A stretch of DNA of 10,962 nucleotides from Pelethousia sp002409725 (GTDB lineage Bacteria > Bacillota > Clostridia > Christensenellales > CAG-138): the NCBI GenBank assembly GCA_937915455.1, contig CALDNN010000128.1, forward strand, positions 1-10,962, written 5' to 3'. The position numbers and the translations under genes were made by a program. Shown here in pieces: positions 6,206-10,962 of this stretch; within the stretch, counting starts at the first letter, position 1, and each line of letters starts with the position of its first letter. Below the pieces are notes generated by a model. It saw nothing but the letters and a program-made list of their open reading frames with translations, was not told where the DNA came from and did not search any database.

Positions 6206-7288
6206 ATGAAAACCGTGATCGGTGTAAAATTTCGGGGCGGCAGCAAGGTCTACTATTTCGACCCGGGCGAGCTGCCTGTTCAGGAAGGAGACGGCGTGAT
6301 CGTTGAAACCGCCCGGGGGGTGGAATTCGGGGATGTGGTCAACGGCCCCCACGAGGTGGAGGAAAACCAGATCTTTGCGCCGCTCAAGGCTGTGGAGCGC
6401 ATCGCCACGCAAAAAGACCATGAGATGCGCGCGCAGAACGCTGCTAAGGAAAAGGACGCCTTTGCCACCTGCATGGAAAAGATCCAGGCCCGGGGCCTCG
6501 ATATGAAGCTGGTGGATGTGGAATACAGCTTCAACGGCTCCAAGGTGGTGTTCTATTTCACGGCGGATGGCAGGGTGGATTTTCGCGAGCTGGTCAAGGA
6601 TTTGGCCAGCGTGCTCAAAACGCGCATCGAGCTGCGGCAGATCGGCGTGCGGGACGAGGCCAAGATGCTGGGCGGCCTGGGCAGCTGCGGCAGGCCGGTC
6701 TGCTGTAAAACCTTTTTAGCCGATTTCCAGCCCGTTTCCATCAAAATGGCCAAGGAGCAGAACCTCTCGCTTTCGCCCACCAAGATATCCGGCATCTGCG
6801 GGCGGCTGATGTGCTGCCTCAAATACGAGCAGGATTGCTATGAAAGCATGCGCAAGATGATGCCCAAGGTGGGCAAGGATGTGACCACACCGGAGGGCAT
6901 GACGGGCATGGCCGTGGAGAGCAATGTGCTCACGGAAAAGACCAAGGTCAAGCTGCTGCTGCCGGACGGCTCTATCGATATTCGCGAATATCCCTTCCGT
7001 GAGCTGGGCTACCGTTCCCGGCCCGCCCAGGTGCAGCCCCGCGAGGCGGAGGAGGCGGCAGAGGCGGCAGACGGTGCGGACATGCCGGACGCGCCGGCAG
7101 AGGATTTCGAGCAGGCTGAGGGCGAAAGCACGCCCGCGCCGGCTCAAGAAGATCAGCCGGCGGAAGAAAAACCAGAAGAAAAAAAGCGGCCCGCGCGCAG
7201 CAACCGGCCCCGCCGCCGCAGATCGGGCGGCAACCGGCCCCGGCCCAATAGCGAAAACCCCCAACCGCCCCGCGAGGAAGGGAAATAG
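6206..7288 (+). CDS. ricT: PSP1-domain protein RicT (YaaT), with long charged C-terminal tail
   Basis: RicT with RicA and RicF forms the Fe-S-containing Y-complex that in B. subtilis aids RNase Y processing of mRNAs and affects Spo0A phosphorylation. The N-terminal part (IGVKFRGGSKVYYFDPG, 5-21) and the PSP1 domain (about 60-145) are typical. Conserved cysteines are C161, C166 and C167 in GSCGRPVCCKTF, and C198, C203, C204 and C211 in ICGRLMCCLKYEQDCY. The Bacillus protein has about 275 residues, so roughly 85 extra residues follow the domain: an Ala/Glu/Asp-rich stretch (279-327), then a basic Arg/Pro stretch with PRRRRSGG (335-342). GAGGAG (6186-6191) lies 14 bases before the ATG, somewhat far. 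It is last in the operon, five bases after the holB stop. I see no clear terminator directly after it. Confidence 0.93.
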   Translation: MKTVIGVKFRGGSKVYYFDPGELPVQEGDGVIVETARGVEFGDVVNGPHEVEENQIFAPLKAVERIATQKDHEMRAQNAAKEKDAFATCMEKIQARGLDMKLVDVEYSFNGSKVVFYFTADGRVDFRELVKDLASVLKTRIELRQIGVRDEAKMLGGLGSCGRPVCCKTFLADFQPVSIKMAKEQNLSLSPTKISGICGRLMCCLKYEQDCYESMRKMMPKVGKDVTTPEGMTGMAVESNVLTEKTKVKLLLPDGSIDIREYPFRELGYRSRPAQVQPREAEEAAEAADGADMPDAPAEDFEQAEGESTPAPAQEDQPAEEKPEEKKRPARSNRPRRRRSGGNRPRPNSENPQPPREEGK

Positions 7289-7354
7289 AGGACACAAATA
7301 ACAATAAACGGCCTTAACCAAAACAACCACCGCGAACGCCAGACCCCGCACTCG

Positions 7355-7405
7355 CCGTCCGCGTAGGGCCGCCGTCCGCGCAGGACCGCTGCCCGCGCAG
7401 GGCCT
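7355..7405. repeat. Three tandem 17-bp GC-rich hairpin repeats
   Basis: Units are 7355-7371, 7372-7388 and 7389-7405, variants of CCGTCCGCGCAGGACCG. Each contains a 4-bp stem over a 5-base GCG(T/C)A loop: GTCC/GGGC, GTCC/GGAC and GCCC/GGGC. The second base pair is T-G, T-A and C-G across the units, so pairing is kept while bases change. The last base of unit 3 is the first base of the ferredoxin -35 box. The rest of the 7289-7464 gap is unremarkable. Confidence 0.8.
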
Positions 7406-7432
7406 TGACAATATTGGTTTCCGTGCTACAAT
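7405..7432 (+). promoter_or_regulatory. Near-consensus promoter of the ferredoxin gene
   Basis: TTGACA (7405-7410), a 16-bp spacer and TACAAT (7427-7432). The sequence ACAATATT occurs twice, at 7408-7415 and 7428-7435, exactly 20 bp apart, overlapping the -35 end and the -10 box. That could be an operator pair on one DNA face or chance in AT-rich promoter DNA. Confidence 0.85.
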
Positions 7433-7464
7433 ATTTGTGAAAACCATATGGAGGTATATCATTC

Positions 7465-7635
7465 ATGGCATACGCGATCAACGAGGAATGCATCAGCTGC
7501 GGCGCTTGTGAAGCCACGTGCCCGGTCAGCGCCATCTCCCAGGGCGACGATCGCTACGAGATCGACGCCGATGTGTGCATCGACTGCGGCGCTTGCGCGG
7601 GCACTTGTCCGGTTGGCGCGCCCAACCCCCAATAA
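7465..7635 (+). CDS. 2[4Fe-4S] clostridial-type ferredoxin
   Basis: A 56-residue electron carrier with two complete CxxCxxCxxxCP motifs: C9, C12, C15, C19 and C38, C41, C44, C48. The two halves repeat the same pattern (CISCGACEATCP and CIDCGACAGTCP), as in classic clostridial ferredoxins of 55-60 residues. It is cytoplasmic and should accept low-potential electrons from enzymes such as pyruvate:ferredoxin oxidoreductase or hydrogenase. GGAGG (7450-7454) lies about ten bases before the ATG. It has its own strong promoter and terminator, so it is a single-gene unit. It supports an anaerobic lifestyle. Confidence 0.96.
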   Translation: MAYAINEECISCGACEATCPVSAISQGDDRYEIDADVCIDCGACAGTCPVGAPNPQ

Positions 7636-7654
7636 TCAACGCTTATTCGGGTGC

Positions 7655-7689
7655 AAAGGACCCATCCCCGCGATGGGCCCTTTCTTTTT
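7655..7689 (+). terminator. Rho-independent terminator of the ferredoxin gene
   Basis: A 12-bp stem with one mismatch (7655-7666 with 7672-7683, core CCCATC/GATGGG) over a 5-base loop CCCGC, followed by TTTCTTTTT. It lies 20 bp past the stop codon. Confidence 0.88.
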
Positions 7690-7730
7690 ACCGCAAAGAG
7701 CGGGCTTAATCTATATAAAGGAACGAGTGA

Positions 7731-9086
7731 ATGGAGAAGCAGCCGGAAAACAAGATGGGCAGGCAGCAGATCGGCCCCCTAATGCTCAAAATGTCCCTGC
7801 CGATAATGGTATCCATGCTGGTGCAGGCTTTGTATAACATCGTGGACAGCATTTTCGTGGCCAGACTGAGCGAAAGCGCCTTCACGGCGGTTTCGCTGGT
7901 GTTCCCTTACCAGATGCTGGTGATATCCGTGGCGGTGGGTACGGGCGTGGGCGTAAACGCGCTGGCCGCGCGCCGCCTGGGCGAGAAAAAACAGGCCGAG
8001 GCCAATGCGGCGGCAGCCCATGGCCAGTTTTTGGCGCTGGTGAGCGGGCTGGCCTTTTCGGCCGTCTTTGCCCTGTTTACGCCGGTGCTGATCCGCCTGT
8101 TCAAGCCGGATGCGGAAATTTACGCCCATGCCTGCACGTATCTATCTTGGGTGGGCGTGCCCAGCGTGTTCGTGGTGCTCCAATGCATGAATGAGAAGAT
8201 CCTCCAAGCCACGGGCGATACATTCCATTCCATGCTCTCCCAATTGGTCGGGGCCGTGTTCAACATCATCTTCGATCCCATATTGATCTTCGGCCTATTC
8301 GGCTTCCCCAAGCTGGGCGTGGCCGGGGCAGCCATCGCTACGGCGGCCGGGCAGGCCCTGGGCATGGGCCTGGGCTTTTATTATCTGCATAAGAAAAATA
8401 GCCTGATCGATATCTCGATGAAGGGCTTCAGGCCGGACCGAGCCGTGACCCGCGAGATTTACAGGGTAGGCCTGCCCAGCATCGTCATGCGCTCTATTAC
8501 CTCGCTGACCAGCTTTGGTATGAATCAGATCCTCATGGGCCTCACCCCCACGGCGGTGAGCGTGATGGGCGCTTATTCCAAGCTCGAATCCTTTGTGTTC
8601 ATGCCCGTGTTCGGCCTTAGCAGCGGCGCGATGCCCATCATCAGCTACAACTACGGTGCCCAAAGCCGAGAGCGGGTTCTGAGCGCCCTTAAATATAGCT
8701 GTCTCTATGCCGGCCTAATCCTATGCGGCGGCATGGTTCTTTTCCTGCTATTTGCCAAGGAGTTCCTGCTTCTGTTCAATGCCTCGGAGCATATGCTGGC
8801 CATCGGCGTGCCGGCCCTGCGCATCATCAGCCTGGGCTTCCCGGCGGCGGCGCTGGGCATCATGTTTTCCACTTTCTTCCAATCCATCGGCAACGGCAGG
8901 TTGAGCCTCTTGGTTTCCGCCTGCCGCCAGTTGGTCATCATCCTGCCGGTGGCTTACTTCCTTTCCGATATCTTCGGCGTTACGGCGGCCTGGGTCGCCT
9001 ATCCCATTGCGGAGTGCATCGCTCTATGCATCAGCGCCCTGTTCCTTAGGCGAGTGATACAAACCTGCATCGAGCCGTTGGCATAA
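7731..9086 (+). CDS. MATE-family multidrug/sodium antiporter
   Basis: A 451-residue inner-membrane exporter of the MATE family, expected to use a Na+ or H+ gradient to expel cationic compounds. The length and about twelve hydrophobic segments fit. Typical signatures are MSLPIMVSMLVQALYNIVDSIFV (residues about 21-43), with ARLG-type loops (ARRLGEKK), and the second-half counterparts GLPSIVMRSITSLTSFGMNQIL and GAMPIISYNYGAQ. This matches the NorM/DinF-like branch common in Clostridia. AAAGGA (7717-7722) lies eight bases before the ATG. No convincing promoter stands between it and the ferredoxin terminator, so some expression may come from read-through. It ends at a strong terminator facing the convergent psuG. 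The natural substrate cannot be told. Confidence 0.93.
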   Translation: MEKQPENKMGRQQIGPLMLKMSLPIMVSMLVQALYNIVDSIFVARLSESAFTAVSLVFPYQMLVISVAVGTGVGVNALAARRLGEKKQAEANAAAAHGQFLALVSGLAFSAVFALFTPVLIRLFKPDAEIYAHACTYLSWVGVPSVFVVLQCMNEKILQATGDTFHSMLSQLVGAVFNIIFDPILIFGLFGFPKLGVAGAAIATAAGQALGMGLGFYYLHKKNSLIDISMKGFRPDRAVTREIYRVGLPSIVMRSITSLTSFGMNQILMGLTPTAVSVMGAYSKLESFVFMPVFGLSSGAMPIISYNYGAQSRERVLSALKYSCLYAGLILCGGMVLFLLFAKEFLLLFNASEHMLAIGVPALRIISLGFPAAALGIMFSTFFQSIGNGRLSLLVSACRQLVIILPVAYFLSDIFGVTAAWVAYPIAECIALCISALFLRRVIQTCIEPLA

Positions 9087-9099
9087 ATTTGCATAAAGC

Positions 9100-9139
9100 A
9101 AGGGCTGCCGCACGCATCTTTCGCGCGGCAGCCCTTTTT
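9100..9139 (+). terminator. Terminator between convergent MATE and psuG genes
   Basis: A perfect 12-bp stem AAGGGCTGCCGC/GCGGCAGCCCTT (9100-9111 with 9125-9136) over a 13-base loop, with T at 9135-9139. On the minus strand the sequence after the stem is GCTTTAT, so it may also end psuG transcription, less efficiently. Confidence 0.9.
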
Positions 9140-9155
9140 GCAGCACATTCGATCG

Positions 9156-10064
9156 TTACCCCAGCAGGGCGGCGATTCTGGCGGCCAGCTTGACGTTGTT
9201 GTAAACCAGGGCGATGTTGCTCTCGAGGCTCTTGCCTGCGGTAGCGTCCTTGATGCGGCCCAGAAGGAAGGGGGTGATCTCCTTGCCGTGGATGCCCTTG
9301 GCGTTGGCCTCGGCCACAGCGGAATCGATCACGCCGCCAATATAGGCCGGATCCATGCTGTATTCCTCGGGGATGGGGTTGACGATCAGCGTGCCGTGCC
9401 CCAGGCCAAGGCTATGGCTAACGCGTAGCGTTGCCGCGATCTCTTCCGGGGTATCCATGCGACAATCCACTTTAAAGCCGCTGGTGCGGGTATAGAAGGC
9501 GGGTAATTCCGCCGTACCGTAGCCGATTACGGGCACGCCCTTGGTCTCGAGGTATTCCAGCGTGAGGCCCAGGTCGAGGATGCTCTTGGCCCCGGCGCAG
9601 ATCACGGCCACCTCCGTGCGGCCCAGCTCTTCGAGGTCTGCCGAGATATCCATGGTGGTTTCGGCCCCACGGTGCACGCCGCCGATGCCGCCCGTAGCGA
9701 AGATGCGTACGCCCGCGAGCTTAGCCAGGATCATGGTGGCGGCCACTGTGGTGGCCCCATCCTGCTTTTGGGCGATCAGGCGGGCGATATCCCGCCTGCT
9801 GGCCTTGACCACGCTTTGGCCCGCTTTACCCAGGTATTCGAGCTGATCTTCTTCGAGGCCTACGCAAAGCCTGCCGCCCAATATGGCGCAGGTGGCAGGT
9901 ACGGCTCCGTTTTCACGGATGACGCGCTCGCAGGTACGGGCCATTTCTACATTTTGCGGGTAAGGCATGCCATGGGAGATGATGGTGCTTTCCAGGGCCA
10001 CCACAGGCCGGCCTGTTTCCAGGGCCTCTGCCACTTCCCGGGATAGCTTGAGATATTCGTTCAT
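9156..10064 (-). CDS. psuG: Pseudouridine-5'-phosphate glycosidase
   Basis: PsuG cleaves the C-C bond of pseudouridine 5'-phosphate to give uracil and ribose 5-phosphate; the enzyme is Mn2+-dependent. The 302-residue product shows the family landmarks VALESTIISHGMPYPQN (22-38), FATGGIGGVHRGAETTMDIS (122-141) and AGAKSILDLGLTLE (157-170). E25, K87 and K160 match, with a constant offset of six, the residues I recall as E31, K93 and K166 of E. coli PsuG (312 residues). D143 would match its Asp149. Start: an ATG at 10085 would add seven residues, but GGAGG lies five bases upstream of the ATG at 10064, which is therefore chosen. It follows psuK by 27 bases on the same strand, making a two-gene salvage unit. 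Confidence 0.96.
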   Translation of the reverse strand: MNEYLKLSREVAEALETGRPVVALESTIISHGMPYPQNVEMARTCERVIRENGAVPATCAILGGRLCVGLEEDQLEYLGKAGQSVVKASRRDIARLIAQKQDGATTVAATMILAKLAGVRIFATGGIGGVHRGAETTMDISADLEELGRTEVAVICAGAKSILDLGLTLEYLETKGVPVIGYGTAELPAFYTRTSGFKVDCRMDTPEEIAATLRVSHSLGLGHGTLIVNPIPEEYSMDPAYIGGVIDSAVAEANAKGIHGKEITPFLLGRIKDATAGKSLESNIALVYNNVKLAARIAALLG

Positions 10065-10091
10065 GGTTTCCTCCAGTCGTATCATAGAATT

Positions 10092-10962
10092 CTATTCGAA
10101 CACAGCCGCCGAGAGCGCTGGGCTGACGGCGGAATCTGATTGCAGGGTGAGCCCGGCCACGCGGCAGGCAAGCTCGGCGGTTTCCGCTGCGCCATAGCCC
10201 AGAAGGCAACCGGCGGTAATGGCGGCGGTTGCGCTATCTCCGGCGCCGGTGGCGTTGCGCACGGCCACATCGGGCGGCAGTACGAAGCCCTCGCCTTCTT
10301 CGCCACAGTAGTATACGCCCCGCGCTCCGGCCGAAACAAAAGCCCGCTTTACACCGAGGTTGCACAAGGCGCGGGCGCAGGCTGCGGGGTCGTCCTCGCC
10401 GGTGAGGGTTTGGGCCTCCATCAGGTTGGGCTTGATGGCGAAAAGCCTGGGCAACAGCGGCAGCAGGCGGCGGGCCTTGGCCGCGGAGACCGGATCGGCC
10501 ACCAGGGGCACGGTTGCCTCCTCGGCCGCCCGCGCCAGCACGGCCAGAGGCAGGTTGGCGTCCAGCAGAGCGCAGCCCGCGGCATTGACGGCGGCCATAT
10601 CCAGCATATTCGGCGTCATCGCCTCACACAGGGCCATGTCGTTGATGGCCACGTGCATATCCCCCCGGCCATCCATCACGCAAAGGTACACGCCCGAGGG
10701 CAACGGCAGGCGCGGCGCATGGGTTAGGCCAATGCCCATGGCGCGGCAGGCATCCTCGAGCAGACGGGCGAAGCCGTCGTTGCCCAGAGGAGCCAGCAGT
10801 TCCACCGAAAAGCCCATGCGGACCAGGTTTTCTGCCATATTGCGGCCCACGCCGCCCGGGCTCATGCGCACGCTGCCCGGGTTGGAATCCCCCAACAGCA
10901 GGCCCGAGGCCGGCGCGCCGGTAATATCCATATTCATGCCGCCTACGACGCATACGCCTTTT
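10092..10962 (-). CDS. psuK: Pseudouridine kinase, PfkB family (partial, 5' end off window)
   Basis: PsuK phosphorylates pseudouridine to pseudouridine 5'-phosphate, the substrate of the adjacent PsuG. The visible 289 residues include the PfkB start GGMNMDITG, DSNPG, GGVGRNMAENL, VAINDM, DPVSA, KPNLMEAQTLTGE and the catalytic NATGAGDS. DSNPG, GGVGRN, AINDM and DPVSA in this order match E. coli PsuK (about 313 residues) rather than ribokinase or fructokinase. The frame stays open to the right edge with KGVCVVGG before the ATG at 10937, a typical PfkB first strand, so the true start is beyond the window. An N-terminal helix-turn-helix extension, seen in some Bacillota homologues, cannot be excluded. 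Confidence 0.93.
   Translation of the reverse strand, partial: KGVCVVGGMNMDITGAPASGLLLGDSNPGSVRMSPGGVGRNMAENLVRMGFSVELLAPLGNDGFARLLEDACRAMGIGLTHAPRLPLPSGVYLCVMDGRGDMHVAINDMALCEAMTPNMLDMAAVNAAGCALLDANLPLAVLARAAEEATVPLVADPVSAAKARRLLPLLPRLFAIKPNLMEAQTLTGEDDPAACARALCNLGVKRAFVSAGARGVYYCGEEGEGFVLPPDVAVRNATGAGDSATAAITAGCLLGYGAAETAELACRVAGLTLQSDSAVSPALSAAVFE

Noticed and set aside
6716..7462. 248-residue minus-strand open frame
   Set aside because: It is antisense to ricT; its Arg/Ala/Gly-rich translation reflects the complementary GC-rich codons, and it has no family motif.
7687..7717. Possible separate promoter for the MATE gene (TTTACC, 19 bp, TATATA)
   Set aside because: The -35 lies in the terminator T-tract, spacing is long, and transcription would start almost at the ribosome binding site.
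7448..7837. 129-residue plus-strand frame spanning the ferredoxin and the MATE start
   Set aside because: It runs in another frame across the ferredoxin gene, its terminator and the MATE start; the ferredoxin cysteine motifs show the true frame.
10065..10085. Upstream ATG start for psuG at 10085
   Set aside because: It would place the strong GGAGG site inside the coding region; the ATG at 10064 has ideal spacing to that site.

Overview
The window looks like a chromosomal piece of a GC-rich (roughly 55-60% by eye) anaerobic member of the Bacillota, most likely class Clostridia. Evidence: a large, Alu-domain-containing SRP RNA; the darA-holB-ricT gene order typical of Bacillota; a short two-cluster clostridial ferredoxin; strong AGGAGG-type ribosome binding sites. 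I see no phage genes, transposase, CRISPR array or tRNA. The genus cannot be named from the sequence alone.

Layout. Positions 1-858 carry no gene I can support: two diverged tandem copies of a ~184-bp GC-rich, hairpin-forming repeat (1-352), then about 500 bp of non-coding sequence. On the minus strand follow the SRP RNA gene ffs (about 899-1173) with its own promoter (1178-1206) and terminator (859-890), then a permuted papain-fold (YiiX/C92-like) amidase or peptidase gene (1238-1843). The 450-bp gap between that gene and the rightward genes holds a compact 116-bp element with perfect 13-bp terminal inverted repeats (1869-1984), a cluster of GC hairpins (2061-2112), and a good rightward promoter (2228-2256).

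That promoter appears to drive a tightly packed six-gene operon (2295-7288): a small two-helix membrane protein, an Orn/Lys/Arg decarboxylase-family PLP enzyme (YaaO-like), a HAD phosphatase, the cyclic-di-AMP receptor DarA, DNA polymerase III delta' (holB), and the PSP1/RicT protein. This is the widespread yaaO-tmk-yaaQ-yaaR-holB-yaaT neighbourhood, but thymidylate kinase (tmk) is absent and a HAD phosphatase sits in its slot; yaaR is also missing. Delta' lacks both the P-loop and the usual zinc-finger cysteines. RicT carries an added acidic-then-basic tail.

Next come a GC-rich triple 17-bp hairpin repeat (7355-7405) running straight into a near-consensus promoter, a 56-residue 2[4Fe-4S] ferredoxin with its own terminator, a MATE-family transporter (7731-9086), and a terminator between convergent genes. 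The right end holds a leftward pseudouridine-degradation operon: psuK (running off the window) and psuG. Together these convert pseudouridine to pseudouridine 5'-phosphate and then to uracil and ribose 5-phosphate.

The protein-coding content is mostly familiar housekeeping. The least explained material is non-coding: the paired repeats at the left edge, the 116-bp terminal-inverted-repeat element, and the 17-bp hairpin triplet. No large new multi-gene system is evident.
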